NCBI RefSeq assembly: GCF_001050345.1
Contig: NZ_LFMW01000008.1
Coordinates: forward strand, 80,777-144,776
Source: Pseudomonas fildesensis
GTDB taxonomy: Bacteria; Pseudomonadota; Gammaproteobacteria; Pseudomonadales; Pseudomonadaceae
Length of the DNA: 64,000 nt
Reading direction: 5' to 3'
This document shows positions 47,203-56,867 of the stretch, piece after piece (within the stretch, counting starts at the first letter, position 1; each line of letters begins with the position of its first letter). The notes under the pieces were generated by a model. That model ran no database searches, had not been told where the DNA came from, and saw only the letters and a program-made list of their open reading frames with translations. A program made the position numbers and the translations under genes.

Positions 47203-47305
47203 GAATCACCCCGAAAATTCGATCAAAAGGCGCTAAAACTTATATTAGATTTAGATCAATGATCTGATTGAAGATGGGCCCATGTTAACGCTCAGGACCC
47301 CACTT

Positions 47306-48073
47306 ATGCTCCCCAGCCTGTTTATCTCCCACGGTTCGCCGATGCTCGCCCTGCAACCCGGCGCCAGCGGCCCGGCCTTGCGGCGTCTGGCCGCTGAATT
47401 GCCACGCCCGAAGGCGATTGTGGTGGTGTCGGCGCACTGGGAAAGCCAGCAATTGCTGGTCAGCGGCAGCGCTGCCCCCGAGACCTGGCACGACTTCGGT
47501 GGCTTCCCCCGCGAACTGTTTGCCGTGCAATACCCGGCGCCAGGTGACCCACAGTTGGCCGGCGAAATCGTCGAACTGCTGCATGCCGATGGCCTGGATG
47601 CCCGCATCGATGATCGCCGCCCTTTCGACCACGGCACGTGGGTGCCGCTGTCGCTGATGTACCCGGCGGCCGACATTCCGGTGGTCCAAGTGTCTCTGCC
47701 CAGCCGTATGGGCCCTGCCCTGCAGACCCGGGTCGGGCACGCCCTGGCCAGCCTGCGCGGGCAAGGCGTGCTGCTGATCGGTTCCGGCAGCATTACCCAC
47801 AACCTGGGAGAGCTGGACTGGCACGCAGGCCCCGAGAGCATCGAGCCGTGGGCACGGGATTTTCGCGATTGGGTGGTGGACAAGCTCGCCGCCGACGACG
47901 AGTCGGCGCTGCACGACTATCGCCGCCAGGCGCCTCATGCCGTGCGCAGCCATCCCAGCGATGAACATCTGCTGCCGCTGTACTTTGCGCGTGGCGCCGG
48001 CGGTGAATTCAGCGTGGCGCACCAGGGCTTCACCATGGGGGCGCTGGGCATGGATATCTACCGGTTTGGCTGA
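47306..48073 (+). CDS. Class III extradiol dioxygenase (DODA/YgiD family)
   Basis: 255 residues. The metal-binding histidines are expected in FISHGSPMLAL (residue about 10), VSAHWESQQL and DHGTWVPLSLMYP; SGSITHNLGELDW carries another conserved His. The relatives open aromatic diols such as DOPA; the true substrate is unknown. ATG 47306 was chosen because AGGA lies 8 bases upstream and it matches the usual N terminus; an in-frame ATG at 47282 is the alternative. It is divergent from tpm. Confidence 0.85.
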   Translation: MLPSLFISHGSPMLALQPGASGPALRRLAAELPRPKAIVVVSAHWESQQLLVSGSAAPETWHDFGGFPRELFAVQYPAPGDPQLAGEIVELLHADGLDARIDDRRPFDHGTWVPLSLMYPAADIPVVQVSLPSRMGPALQTRVGHALASLRGQGVLLIGSGSITHNLGELDWHAGPESIEPWARDFRDWVVDKLAADDESALHDYRRQAPHAVRSHPSDEHLLPLYFARGAGGEFSVAHQGFTMGALGMDIYRFG

Positions 48074-48085
48074 CGGAGATCTAAA

Positions 48086-48174
48086 TGTGGGAGGGGGCTT
48101 GCTCCCGATGGCGGTGAGTGAGTCAGCTTATGTCTTGCTGATACACCGCCATCGGGAGCAAGCCCCCTCCCACC
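48086..48174. repeat. REPIN after the dioxygenase gene
   Basis: TGTGGGAGGGGGCTTGCTCC and GGAGCAAGCCCCCTCCCACC are inverted copies extended by GATGGCGGTG / CACCGCCATC. It belongs to the same group as the repeats at 45057 and 58372. Confidence 0.9.
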
Positions 48175-48177
48175 AGA

Positions 48178-48210
48178 CAAAAAAATCCCCGAACCAGTCG
48201 GGGATTTTTT
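48178..48210. terminator. Terminator between dioxygenase and csdA genes
   Basis: AAAAATCCCCGA pairs with TCGGGGATTTTT. T runs lie on both sides, so it can end transcription from both converging genes. Confidence 0.85.
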
Positions 48211-48238
48211 ATGTGCGATCAATCAACCCAAGGGCAGA

Positions 48239-49912
48239 TCAATCTTCGCGGTAGCGACGCAGCTTCAGCTGCTTACCGGCAACGCGAGTGTCTTTCAGCT
48301 TGGCCAGCAGTTTTTCCAGACCGTCTTCCGGCAGCTCCACCAGGGAGAAGCTGTCACGGACCTGGATGCGACCGATGGCTTCACGTGCCAGGCCACCCTC
48401 GTTGAGGATAGCGCCCAGCAGGTTCTTGGCCGCGATACCATCACGCGCGCCAAGCGCGGTACGGCAACGGGCACGGCCTTCAGCCAGTGCAACCGGAGCA
48501 CGACGCTCACGATCACCACGCTCTGGGCGGTCGCCGGAACGCTCTGGACGATCACCGCGTGGCGCGTTGTTCGGAACCAGTGGACGTTCTTTCTCGATCG
48601 CTGCCAGGGTCAGGGCCTGAGCGTTGGTGGCTTTGCGCAGCAGGGCTGCAGCCAGGGCACGCGGGGTGCAACCGATATCGGCAGTCAGGCGGTCCAGCAG
48701 TTCGCCGTGGGTCGATTCAGCGTCAGCCACCAGCGGCGACAGGCTGTTGGTCAGTTTCTTGATGCGGGCATCGAGAACGGCCTGGGCATCCGGCAGGCGG
48801 ACTTCGGCAACTTTCTGACCGGTTACGCGCTCGATCACTTGCAGCATGCGGCGCTCACGTGGAGTCACCAGCAGCAGTGCACGACCTTCGCGACCAGCAC
48901 GGCCGGTACGGCCGATACGGTGAACGTAGGACTCTGGATCGTACGGCATGTCAACGTTGAACACGTGAGTGATACGTGGAACGTCAAGACCACGGGCGGC
49001 AACGTCGGTCGCCACAACGATGTCCAGACGGCCATCCTTGAGGGAGTCGATCACGCGCTCACGCTGGTTCTGGGCGATGTCACCGTTCAGCGCAGCGGCT
49101 TTGTAGCCTTTGGCTTCCAGGGCACTGGCCAGGTCCAGGGTCGCTTGCTTGGTGCGCACGAACATGATCAGGGCGTCGAAGTCTTCGACTTCCAGCAGGC
49201 TCAATACAGCCGAGGTCTTCTGGTCAGCGTGAACCAACAGGTGAGCCTGTTCGATCGCGGTAACGGTCTGAGTCTTGGTCTGGATCTTCACGTGTTGCGG
49301 ATCGCGCAGGTGGCGTTCTGCAATGGCACGGATCGACTGTGGCAGGGTAGCCGAGAACAGTACGGTCTGACGGGTTGCCGGCAGCGACTTGAAGATGACT
49401 TCCAGGTCGTCCATGAAGCCCAGCTTCAACATTTCGTCAGCTTCGTCGAGAACCAGGTGGTTCACGGTCGACAGGACTTTCTCGTCACGACGCAAGTGGT
49501 CGCACAGACGGCCCGGGGTGGCGACAACGATCTGTGCGCCGTTACGGATGGCTTTCAGTTGTGGGCCCATAGGCGCGCCGCCGTAAACGGCCACAACGGT
49601 TACACCTGGCATTTGCTTGGCGTAGGTTTCGAAAGCGGTTGCTACTTGCAGCGCCAACTCACGGGTTGGCGCCAGGATCAGGGCTTGCGGCTCGCGCTTG
49701 GCAGGATCGATGCAATGCAGGATAGGCAGGGCGAACGCGGCGGTTTTACCGGTACCGGTTTGCGCCTGGCCAATCATGTCCTGGCCGGCCATGATGATCG
49801 GGATCGATTGCTGCTGAATAGCCGAAGGTTCTTCGTAGCCGGTCGCGATGACGGCAGCAAGAATGTTCGGGTTAAGATTAAAAGCGGCGAAGCCGCCGGT
49901 TTCCTGGGTCAT
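48239..49912 (-). CDS. deaD: DEAD-box RNA helicase, CsdA/DeaD type
   Basis: 557 residues. Helicase motifs: AQTGTGKTAAF (I), PTRELALQ (Ia), VLDEADEMLKLGF (II), LFSATLPQS (III), MFVRTK (IV), DVAARGLDV (V) and HRIGRTGRAGR (VI). A basic linker (RPERSGDRPERGDRERR) and a DbpA-type RNA-binding end follow (VQVRDSFSLVELP-like, from about residue 490). It unwinds RNA in ribosome assembly and cold adaptation. The start is ATG 49912 (MTQETGGF). A leader of more than 200 bases lies upstream, as in cold-induced csdA genes. Confidence 0.94.
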   Translation of the reverse strand: MTQETGGFAAFNLNPNILAAVIATGYEEPSAIQQQSIPIIMAGQDMIGQAQTGTGKTAAFALPILHCIDPAKREPQALILAPTRELALQVATAFETYAKQMPGVTVVAVYGGAPMGPQLKAIRNGAQIVVATPGRLCDHLRRDEKVLSTVNHLVLDEADEMLKLGFMDDLEVIFKSLPATRQTVLFSATLPQSIRAIAERHLRDPQHVKIQTKTQTVTAIEQAHLLVHADQKTSAVLSLLEVEDFDALIMFVRTKQATLDLASALEAKGYKAAALNGDIAQNQRERVIDSLKDGRLDIVVATDVAARGLDVPRITHVFNVDMPYDPESYVHRIGRTGRAGREGRALLLVTPRERRMLQVIERVTGQKVAEVRLPDAQAVLDARIKKLTNSLSPLVADAESTHGELLDRLTADIGCTPRALAAALLRKATNAQALTLAAIEKERPLVPNNAPRGDRPERSGDRPERGDRERRAPVALAEGRARCRTALGARDGIAAKNLLGAILNEGGLAREAIGRIQVRDSFSLVELPEDGLEKLLAKLKDTRVAGKQLKLRRYRED

Positions 49913-50333
49913 GGGTCTGCCTCTAAGTGCATCCGCAAAGACCCATGCTCCAAAGCTGCGCATGCCGTGTTGAGACTCAAGAGTCGCCCTGGCTGCTTTG
50001 TCGGCGGGGATTTGCGAAAACGAATGAATGAAAAAGATTCGTCAAGGGAGAGTCCGCTGTGCGGACGAGCAGCCGAAGCTGACTTCGGGGAATTGCGCTA
50101 CCTAAACGCGGCCCGGTTAAAGGCCGGCGCGCACTATACCGGAAATACCTGAAAAAGGGAGCTTTTTTTATCGGAAAGCACCGATAAACCGCGCTGCGTC
50201 ACAGTCTTTGCGCAGACGCGCGCCAGGGTCTATTTTTCAAAGGCCCGGCCCTGCTGGTCATAACGCTTAAACGGTTCACCTACCCATTGAGACCTTTGGT
50301 CTGAAACCTTCCCTAAGCCCGAGGGCACACCCG
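49913..50333. other. Long csdA leader and divergent promoter region
   Basis: No protein gene seen. A candidate -10, TATAGT, is on the minus strand at 50133-50138; transcription from about 50126 would give a leader of about 210 bases before deaD, a length typical of cold-regulated helicase genes. The leader contains several GC-rich stems (GAAGTCAGCTTC-like at about 50075-50086). The part beyond 50160 should hold the promoter of the crotonase gene; none is clear. Confidence 0.45.
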
Positions 50334-51125
50334 ATGAATCAAGCCAGCAGCAGCCGCGTCAGCCGTGAACTCCAGGGCCATGTCATGCTGTTGGGCCTGG
50401 ACCGGGTGGCCAAGCGCAATGCCTTTGACCTGGATTTACTCAACGAGCTGAGCCTCGCTTATGGCGAATTTGATCGAAATGACGATGCGCGGGTGGCCGT
50501 GGTGTTTGCCCACGGCGACCACTTCACCGCCGGCCTGGACCTGGCCAATGTCAGCGGCGTGATGAGCGGGGGCTGGCAACCGCCACTGGGGGGCTGCGAT
50601 CCCTGGGGTGTGTTCGCCGGCCCACGGGTCAGCAAACCGGTGATCGTCGCAGCCAAGGGCTACTGCCTGACCATCGGTATCGAGCTGATGCTGGCGGCGG
50701 ATATCAACCTTTGTGCGAGCAACACGCGCTTTGCGCAGATGGAAGTGCAGCGTGGGATTTTTCCATTTGGCGGTGCGACGTTGCGCTTTCACCAGATCGC
50801 AGGCTGGGGTAACGCGATGCGCTGGCTGCTCACCGGCGACGAGTTTGATGCCCACGAGGCCCTGCGCCTGGGATTGGTGCAGGAAGTGATGGCCAGCGAA
50901 GACCTGCTGCCCCGCGCCCTCGAACTGGCCAACCGCATCGCGCGCCAGGCGCCGCTCGGCGTGCAGGCGACGCTGGTGTCGGCACGCCAGGCGCGCATGG
51001 AAGGCGAAACAGTCGCGGCGGCGGGTTTGCAGGTGCTGGTGGAGAAACTGCTGAACAGCGAGGACGCCAAGGAAGGCGTCCGCGCCATGATCGAGAAGCG
51101 ACCGGGTGTGTTCAAGGGCCTTTAG
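50334..51125 (+). CDS. Enoyl-CoA hydratase/isomerase family protein
   Basis: 263 residues, crotonase fold. The oxyanion-hole regions are VVFAHGDHFTAGLDLANVSG and VAAKGYCLTIGIELMLAADIN. In place of the first hydratase glutamate the sequence reads LTIGIELML, and in the second region MEVQRGIFPFGGATLRF has a glutamate-poor context, so hydratase activity is uncertain. GAGGG lies about 9 bases before the start. It keeps its place next to the deaD gene, as I recall in P. aeruginosa. The substrate is unknown. Confidence 0.85.
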   Translation: MNQASSSRVSRELQGHVMLLGLDRVAKRNAFDLDLLNELSLAYGEFDRNDDARVAVVFAHGDHFTAGLDLANVSGVMSGGWQPPLGGCDPWGVFAGPRVSKPVIVAAKGYCLTIGIELMLAADINLCASNTRFAQMEVQRGIFPFGGATLRFHQIAGWGNAMRWLLTGDEFDAHEALRLGLVQEVMASEDLLPRALELANRIARQAPLGVQATLVSARQARMEGETVAAAGLQVLVEKLLNSEDAKEGVRAMIEKRPGVFKGL

Positions 51126-51139
51126 ACGCGAGGCGGGCG

Positions 51140-51240
51140 GCTAGCCCTTGCTCGCGAAGGCCGTCAACGATAACGAGTGTATTCAGAATGCTCGCGGCGC
51201 CCTCAGGTTTTTCGCGAGCACGCTCACTCCTACAGGGAAT
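51140..51240. repeat. REPIN-like repeat, diverged
   Basis: CTTGCTCGCGAAGGCCGTCAACGATAACGAG at the left (only part of it shown: CTTGCTCGCGAAGG) and TTTTTCGCGAGCACGCTCAC at the right are inverted arms of the group seen at 60083-60182, with several mismatches. Confidence 0.65.
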
Positions 51241-51246
51241 ATCGCG

Positions 51247-52002
51247 TCAGGTTGCAGGCCGAATCGCTTTGATCAACGCCTGCAACGAGTAGCCCAGTCG
51301 CGGCGCCAGCGCTTCGGCACGGGCCGAAAGCGCATGGATGTCCAGTTCCTGATCCAGCTCGGAGGGCACCAGCAGGATCACATTGCCCTCCTTCACCGGC
51401 AGTTCCCAGTAATGCCGGTGATACAACCCGCGCAGCAACGCCGCCCCCAAGGGTTTGCCGTCATCGGTGGCCCACTGGTTGATCACCAGCCAGCCGCCGG
51501 GGTTGAGTTTTTTCTGGCAGTTTTCCAGGAAGGTCCAGGCGAGGTGCCCGACGCCGGGGCCGACGTCCGTATAGAGGTCGACGAAAATCAGATCAGCCGA
51601 TTCAGCGGTCTCAAGCAATTCCAGCGCGTCACCGATACGAATGTACAGGCGTGGATCATCGTCCAACCCCAGGTACTCAATCGCCAGTCGCGGCACGTCT
51701 GGGCGTAACTCAATGGCCTCGACATCTTCCAGCGGCAAGAACTTGAGGCAGGCCTGAGTCAGCGTACCGGCGCCCAGCCCAAGAAACAGAGCGCTGTCCG
51801 GTTGCTCATGGCACAACGCACCGATCAGCATGGCGCGGGTGTAGTCGTACTCCAGCCAGCTCGGGTCAGCGGTGAATACGCAGCTTTGCTCGATGGCATC
51901 GCCAAACTCGAGAAAGCGGTAGTCGGCCACTTCAAGCACACGGATCATGCCGAAGTCATCATGGACCTCAGCGAGCAGGCGCTCGACACGCTCCTCTGTC
52001 AT
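51247..52002 (-). CDS. Spermidine synthase-like (SpeE fold) protein
   Basis: 251 residues with a Rossmann-type methyltransferase/aminopropyltransferase fold: ALFLGLGAGTLTQACLKFLP (about 90-109), AIELRPDVPRLAIEYLGL and DLIFVDLYTDVGPGVGHL. The polyamine-synthase catalytic Asp pair is not evident, so the activity is uncertain; such orphan SpeE-like genes are common in Pseudomonas. ATG 52002 has AGGAG 6 bases upstream. It is divergent from the DAHP synthase gene. Confidence 0.8.
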   Translation of the reverse strand: MTEERVERLLAEVHDDFGMIRVLEVADYRFLEFGDAIEQSCVFTADPSWLEYDYTRAMLIGALCHEQPDSALFLGLGAGTLTQACLKFLPLEDVEAIELRPDVPRLAIEYLGLDDDPRLYIRIGDALELLETAESADLIFVDLYTDVGPGVGHLAWTFLENCQKKLNPGGWLVINQWATDDGKPLGAALLRGLYHRHYWELPVKEGNVILLVPSELDQELDIHALSARAEALAPRLGYSLQALIKAIRPAT

Positions 52003-52123
52003 CACTACTCCTAGGGGGTTGGCTGCACAGCAAAGGCGCGATTGTCGGCCAACCGGCGGCAACAGGTCACGCACTAATTGCTGATAACATTGGCGCCCGA
52101 ACATCAATCAACCAAACGAGTTC

Positions 52124-53473
52124 ATGATGAGCCAACCCTGGAGCCCCGACAGCTGGCGCGCCCTGCCGATCCAGCAACAACCCCAGTACCCGGACGCAGC
52201 CCACTTGCTGCAAGTGGAGCAGAACCTGGCCAGCTACCCGCCGCTGGTGTTTGCCGGGGAAGCCCGCGAGTTGCGTCGTCAGTTTGCCGAAGTGACCCAG
52301 GGTCGCGCGTTCCTGTTGCAGGGTGGCGACTGCGCCGAGAGTTTTGCCGAGTTCTCCGCCGCGAAAATCCGCGACACCTTCAAGGTGCTGTTGCAGATGG
52401 CGATCGTGATGACCTTCGCCGCCGGCTGCCCGGTGGTAAAAGTCGGGCGCATGGCCGGCCAGTTTGCCAAGCCGCGTTCGTCCAACGATGAAACCATCGA
52501 CGGCGTCACCCTGCCCGCCTACCGCGGCGATATCGTCAACGGCATCGGCTTCGACGAAAAAAGCCGTGTGCCGGACCCGGACCGCCTGCTGCAGTCCTAC
52601 CATCAGTCCACCGCCACCCTTAACCTGTTGCGCGCCTTTGCCCAGGGCGGTTTTGCCGACCTGCACCAGGTGCACAAGTGGAACCTGGACTTTATCGCCA
52701 ACTCCGCGCTGGCCGAAAAGTACAGCCAGTTGGCGGACCGTATCGATGAAACCCTGTCCTTCATGCGCGCCTGCGGCATGGACAGCTCACCGCAACTGCG
52801 CGAAACCAGCTTCTTCACTGCCCACGAAGCGCTGCTGCTCAACTATGAGCAAGCCTTCGTTCGCCGTGACAGCCTGACCAACGACTATTACGACTGCTCG
52901 GCCCACATGCTGTGGATCGGCGACCGTACCCGTCAGTTGGACGGCGCCCACGTTGAGTTCCTGCGCGGGGTGAATAACCCGATTGGGGTCAAGGTCGGCC
53001 CGAGCATGAACCCCGACGACCTGATCCGCCTGATCGACATCCTCAACCCGGACAACGATCCCGGCCGCCTGAACCTGATCGCGCGGATGGGCGCGAACAA
53101 GGTCGGCGACCACCTGCCCAACCTGATTCGCGTAGTACAGCGCGAGGGCAAGCAGGTGCTGTGGAGCTCCGACCCGATGCATGGCAACACAATCAAGGCG
53201 AGCAGCGGCTACAAGACTCGCGACTTTGCGCAGATCCTCGGCGAGGTGAAAGAGTTCTTCCAGGTGCACCAGGCCGAGGGCACCTATGCCGGCGGGATTC
53301 ATATCGAGATGACCGGGCAGAACGTCACCGAATGCATCGGCGGCGCGCGGCCGATCACCGAAGACGGCTTGTCGGACCGTTACCACACCCACTGCGACCC
53401 GCGGATGAATGCCGATCAGTCGCTGGAATTGGCGTTCCTGATAGCCGAGACGTTGAAGCAGGTCAAACGCTGA
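52124..53473 (+). CDS. 3-deoxy-7-phosphoheptulonate synthase, class II (plant type)
   Basis: 449 residues. It condenses phosphoenolpyruvate and erythrose-4-phosphate, the first step of the shikimate pathway. Class II signatures: [14 protein letters not shown] (metal-binding Cys), [48 protein letters not shown] and [22 protein letters not shown]. The short N terminus ([18 protein letters not shown]) is of the plant/PhzC-like type. The start is one of two adjacent ATG codons (52124 or 52127). Class I AroF-type enzymes lie elsewhere in Pseudomonas; this copy often serves aromatic demand for special products. Confidence 0.93.
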   Translation: MMSQPWSPDSWRALPIQQQPQYPDAAHLLQVEQNLASYPPLVFAGEARELRRQFAEVTQGRAFLLQGGDCAESFAEFSAAKIRDTFKVLLQMAIVMTFAAGCPVVKVGRMAGQFAKPRSSNDETIDGVTLPAYRGDIVNGIGFDEKSRVPDPDRLLQSYHQSTATLNLLRAFAQGGFADLHQVHKWNLDFIANSALAEKYSQLADRIDETLSFMRACGMDSSPQLRETSFFTAHEALLLNYEQAFVRRDSLTNDYYDCSAHMLWIGDRTRQLDGAHVEFLRGVNNPIGVKVGPSMNPDDLIRLIDILNPDNDPGRLNLIARMGANKVGDHLPNLIRVVQREGKQVLWSSDPMHGNTIKASSGYKTRDFAQILGEVKEFFQVHQAEGTYAGGIHIEMTGQNVTECIGGARPITEDGLSDRYHTHCDPRMNADQSLELAFLIAETLKQVKR

Positions 53474-53499
53474 GGATCGATGACTAACCCTGCGGTGAG

Positions 53500-53585
53500 T
53501 GGGCCTGTTGTGGTGGGTGGACCTCTTGTGGCAGGCGGGCTTCCTATGGTGAGCCCGCTCGCCACAGGAAGCCCGCTCGCCACAA
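53500..53585. repeat. Cluster of diverged REP sequences
   Basis: TGTGGCAGGCGGGCTTCCTATGG is followed by two tandem copies in reverse orientation of GAAGCCCGCTCGCCACA / GAGCCCGCTCGCCACA. They form an eroded REP group between the DAHP synthase and YcaQ genes, which converge here. Confidence 0.6.
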
Positions 53586-53598
53586 AGGCGCCGACCAC

Positions 53599-54816
53599 TC
53601 AAGTTTGTAGCATCGCTACCCGCAACCGGGCGGCACTCGGTCGCGGGCAATTGAGCTGGACCTGTTCCAGCCCCAGCCAGTCGGCCATTTGCCGCAGGTT
53701 CAGCGCCAGCGCCAGCATTCCCTCATCATCCAGCCCCGGTTCTTCCTCGTGTACCGCGTGCACCGCCAGGCGCCCGTTGGCGCGTTCGGCGCGCAGGTCG
53801 ACCCGCGCAGCAATACGCTCGTTATGCAGAAACGGCAGCACGTAGTAGCCGTACACCCGCTTGTCTTGCGGCGTGTAAATTTCCAACCGATAACGGAAAT
53901 CGAACAGCCGCTCGGTGCGGCTGCGCTCCCAGATCAGCGAATCAAACGGCGACAGCAATGCACTGGCCGCCACCTTGCGCGGCACTTTCGGCTCCGGCAG
54001 GCAGTACGCCGGCTGCTTCCAGCCCTGCACCTGGCAGGCCAGCAATTGCCCGTCCTCGACCAATTCAGCCAAGCGATTGCGGCTGTCGGCGGGCTCCAGG
54101 CGGAAGTAATCGCGCAGGTCTTTTTCGCTGCCTACACCCAACGCGGTAGCGCTGTGCAACAGCAAGCCGCGCTGAGCGTCGGCTTCAGCCACCGATGCTT
54201 GAAGGATCGCGCCGGGAATCACCCGCTCCGGCAAATCATAGAGACGCTCAAAACCCCGCCGCCCCGCGACCGTAACCAGGCCAGCGGCAAACAGCCATTC
54301 CAGCGCGTGCTTTTCATCACTCCAATCCCACCAGGGGCCGGCGCGTTCCTCACGGGTCGACAAGCTACCCGCCCCCACGGCGCCCTGCTCCTCGACAATG
54401 CGCAACACCCGTTGGATGGTGGCCTGTTGCTCACGCCCAAAGCGCGCCATTTGCTGGTAGATCCCTAGCCCCTGCCGGGCCCGCGCCATGCGCCAGCGCA
54501 TCAACGGGTACAGCGCCATCGGCAGCAGCGAGGCTTCATGACCCCAATATTCAAACAGCGAGCGCCGCCGGCCATGGCTCCAGGCCGCTTGCTCAAGGAT
54601 CACAGGGGAATAATTACCCAAGCGCGAAAACAGCGGCAGGTAATGGGAGCGCACCACCGCGTTGACCGAATCAATCTGCAACACGCCCAGGCGCTCGATC
54701 AATCGGTTGAGGTGCGTGGCCTTGATCAGTGCAGGCGCCTGGCGCCCGGAAAAACCCTGGGCGGCCAGCGCCATGCGTCGAGCTTGCTTGAGGGAAAAGG
54801 ACAGGTCGGCGGGCAT
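53599..54816 (-). CDS. YcaQ/AlkZ-type winged-helix DNA glycosylase
   Basis: 405 residues. The HTH_42 family folds into tandem winged helices; E. coli YcaQ and Streptomyces AlkZ unhook DNA interstrand crosslinks. The catalytic motif is QID at residues 47-49 (VLQIDSVNAVVRSH). HGHEASLLP-type sequence is seen as EYWGHEASLLPMALYPLMR, and SPFDSLIWERSRTERLFDFRYRLEIYTP is the signature of the C-terminal wing. GGAGA lies 6 bases before the ATG. It stands alone. Confidence 0.88.
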   Translation of the reverse strand: MPADLSFSLKQARRMALAAQGFSGRQAPALIKATHLNRLIERLGVLQIDSVNAVVRSHYLPLFSRLGNYSPVILEQAAWSHGRRRSLFEYWGHEASLLPMALYPLMRWRMARARQGLGIYQQMARFGREQQATIQRVLRIVEEQGAVGAGSLSTREERAGPWWDWSDEKHALEWLFAAGLVTVAGRRGFERLYDLPERVIPGAILQASVAEADAQRGLLLHSATALGVGSEKDLRDYFRLEPADSRNRLAELVEDGQLLACQVQGWKQPAYCLPEPKVPRKVAASALLSPFDSLIWERSRTERLFDFRYRLEIYTPQDKRVYGYYVLPFLHNERIAARVDLRAERANGRLAVHAVHEEEPGLDDEGMLALALNLRQMADWLGLEQVQLNCPRPSAARLRVAMLQT

Positions 54817-54861
54817 GGGACTCTCCGTGTGGGCGCGCCAACTACCCTACTGCATTCGGGG

Positions 54862-55068
54862 TCATTTTCGCAGCGGGTCATGCCATAAATGCAGGTGACG
54901 CTCCAGTTCCACGTCGCCTCGGTTGAGCCCGATGTCCTTGAGCGCGACATCACTCAAGGTTGCCAGCAACTGACGCTCATGATGCAAGGCCTGCCAGCGA
55001 GAAATCATCTGAAACAGCCCGGAAAGCGGACGTTTCGCCATCAACACAAAACCTTTTTGACCTTTCAT
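54862..55068 (-). CDS. DUF1127 small basic protein
   Basis: 68 residues. The DUF1127 signature covers the C-terminal half: ISRWQALHHERQLLATLSDVALKDIGLNRGDVELE. Members are small, Arg-rich proteins linked to RNA turnover and phosphate or carbon responses in alphaproteobacteria; the role in Pseudomonas is unclear. ATG 55068 has GAGGGCGAGAAG upstream; a longer frame to 55149 lacks this. It is divergent from a LysR gene. Confidence 0.85.
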   Translation of the reverse strand: MKGQKGFVLMAKRPLSGLFQMISRWQALHHERQLLATLSDVALKDIGLNRGDVELERHLHLWHDPLRK

Positions 55069-55129
55069 CTTCTCGCCCTCCAGTGGGGATGACGCAAGTG
55101 TGTGCCTGGCCTTATGATCAATCCAACGA

Positions 55130-56020
55130 ATGTTTCTTATGCAACACATCTCGGAGATTGATCAATTGTCCGGCTACCCAAGCATCGACACCGAAGTGCT
55201 GCGCACCTTCGTCGCCATCGCCGACCAAGGCGGGTTTACCCGCGCCGGCGAGCAGGTCAACCGCACCCAATCTGCGGTCAGCATGCAGATGAAGCGCCTG
55301 GAGGAGGACGTGTTGCAGCGCAAGCTGTTCGAGCGCGATGGCCGCCAAGTGCGGCTGACACCCGAGGGCCAGGTACTGCTGGGCTATGCGCGGCGCATCC
55401 TGAAACTGCACAGCGAGGTGTTCAACACCCTGCGCGAGCCGCACATGGTCGGGCTGGTGCGTATTGGCACGCCGGATGATTACGTGATGCGTTTCCTGCC
55501 GGGGATTCTCAAACAGTTTTCCAAGGCGTACCCGCTGATCCAGATCGAGATGCACTGCGAAGCGTCAACGGTGTTGATGCAGCGACGTGACCTGGCGCTG
55601 ACCGTTATCAGTCGCGAGCCCGGCAATGATATCGGCGAGCTGTTGCGCACTGAGCGCATGGTGTGGGCGGCGGCGCCGTGCTTCTGCGTGGACGAACACG
55701 ACGCACTGCCTCTGGCGATTTCCGGCACTGACTGCCTTTACACCCAGTGGGCCCTTGCTGCACTGGATTCAGTCGAGCGCGATTATCGCCTGGCCTACCA
55801 CAGCTCCAATGGCGCGGCGATTCAGGCAGTCGTCAGCGCCGGCCTGGCGGCAATGGTCAGCATGGAAAGCCTGGTGGCTGAAGACCTGCGTGTACTCGGC
55901 AGCGACGAGGGGTTTCCACCCTTGCCGTCGATGAACCTGCGCCTGCTGCGTAACCCACTGATGACCTCGCCGATCACCGAATGCCTGGCCGAGTACATCG
56001 TCGAAGGCTTCAAACTTTAA
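55130..56020 (+). CDS. LysR-family transcriptional regulator
   Basis: 296 residues. The HTH is GGFTRAGEQVNRTQSAVSMQMKRLEEDVLQRKLFERDG (about 34-70), with the QSAVSMQMKRLE recognition helix of the LrhA-like branch. The effector domain follows. The start could be ATG 55130 or ATG 55139. It is divergent from a DUF1127 gene and converges on the TauE gene with an eleven-base overlap. The target is likely the DUF1127 gene (inference by adjacency). Confidence 0.85.
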   Translation: MFLMQHISEIDQLSGYPSIDTEVLRTFVAIADQGGFTRAGEQVNRTQSAVSMQMKRLEEDVLQRKLFERDGRQVRLTPEGQVLLGYARRILKLHSEVFNTLREPHMVGLVRIGTPDDYVMRFLPGILKQFSKAYPLIQIEMHCEASTVLMQRRDLALTVISREPGNDIGELLRTERMVWAAAPCFCVDEHDALPLAISGTDCLYTQWALAALDSVERDYRLAYHSSNGAAIQAVVSAGLAAMVSMESLVAEDLRVLGSDEGFPPLPSMNLRLLRNPLMTSPITECLAEYIVEGFKL

Positions 56021-56759
56021 AGGTCAGCATCACCGCGCACACCACCAGGAAGCCGCAGAACAGGCCGCGCAACAGCCGCTCCGGCAACGCATGGGCAACC
56101 TTCACGCCCCAACTGATACTGAGCAGGCCGCCAACCGCCAGGGGGATGCCGATCGTCCAGTCCACCTCGTGGTGCCAGGCGTAGGTGACCAGCGTCACGC
56201 CGGTGCTGGGCAGCGCCAGTGCCAGGGACAAGCCCTGGGCGACGACTTGGGTGGTGCCGAACACGCTGGTCAGCACCGGCGTGGCAACCACCGCGCCGCC
56301 GACGCCAAACAAGCCGCCCATGGAGCCCGAGGCGGCACCCAACACCCCAAGCCACGGCCAGGAGTAACGCATCTGCGCGCTCGGCGGTGCATTACGCGTG
56401 AACATGCGCAACAGGTTGTAGGCCGACAGCGCCACCAAGAAAGCAATAAAGCCGATCCGCATCGCACCGGCGTCCAGGCCCACCGCCCAGATCGAGCCCA
56501 GCCAGGCGAAGCTGAAACCCATCACGCCGAGTGGCAACGCGTGGCGCAGTTCAATGCGGTTGCGCTGGTGATAACGCCACAGGGCCAGCATCACGTTGGG
56601 CACCACCATCACCAGCGCCGTGCCTTGGGCGATCTGCTGATCGAGGCCGAACAAAACGCCGAGTACCGGGATGGCAATCAGCCCACCGCCGATGCCAAAC
56701 AGCCCGCCCACGGTGCCCAGGGCCGCGCCCAATACCAGGTACATCGCTAAATCCAACAC
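56010..56759 (-). CDS. TauE/SafE-family sulfite/anion exporter
   Basis: 249 residues with seven or eight hydrophobic segments and the twofold repeat of the family: ALGTVGGLFGIGGGLIAIPVL in the first half and AASGSMGGLFGVGGAVVATPVL in the second. These inner-membrane proteins move sulfite, sulfoacetate or similar anions; the substrate here is unknown. GTG start at 56759 with GGAG 9 bases upstream. It is divergent from a LysR gene that may control it and overlaps the 3' end of the previous LysR gene. Confidence 0.86.
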   Translation of the reverse strand: MLDLAMYLVLGAALGTVGGLFGIGGGLIAIPVLGVLFGLDQQIAQGTALVMVVPNVMLALWRYHQRNRIELRHALPLGVMGFSFAWLGSIWAVGLDAGAMRIGFIAFLVALSAYNLLRMFTRNAPPSAQMRYSWPWLGVLGAASGSMGGLFGVGGAVVATPVLTSVFGTTQVVAQGLSLALALPSTGVTLVTYAWHHEVDWTIGIPLAVGGLLSISWGVKVAHALPERLLRGLFCGFLVVCAVMLTFKV

Positions 56760-56867
56760 CGTTCGTTACTCCGCAATCCCAAGCCTTGCATCCTACGCAG
56801 TCGGCTATGGCGCGGAAACGCACAGCAACGCACAATGGCTGTGCCAATCTCGCATAAGCGTACGCCG

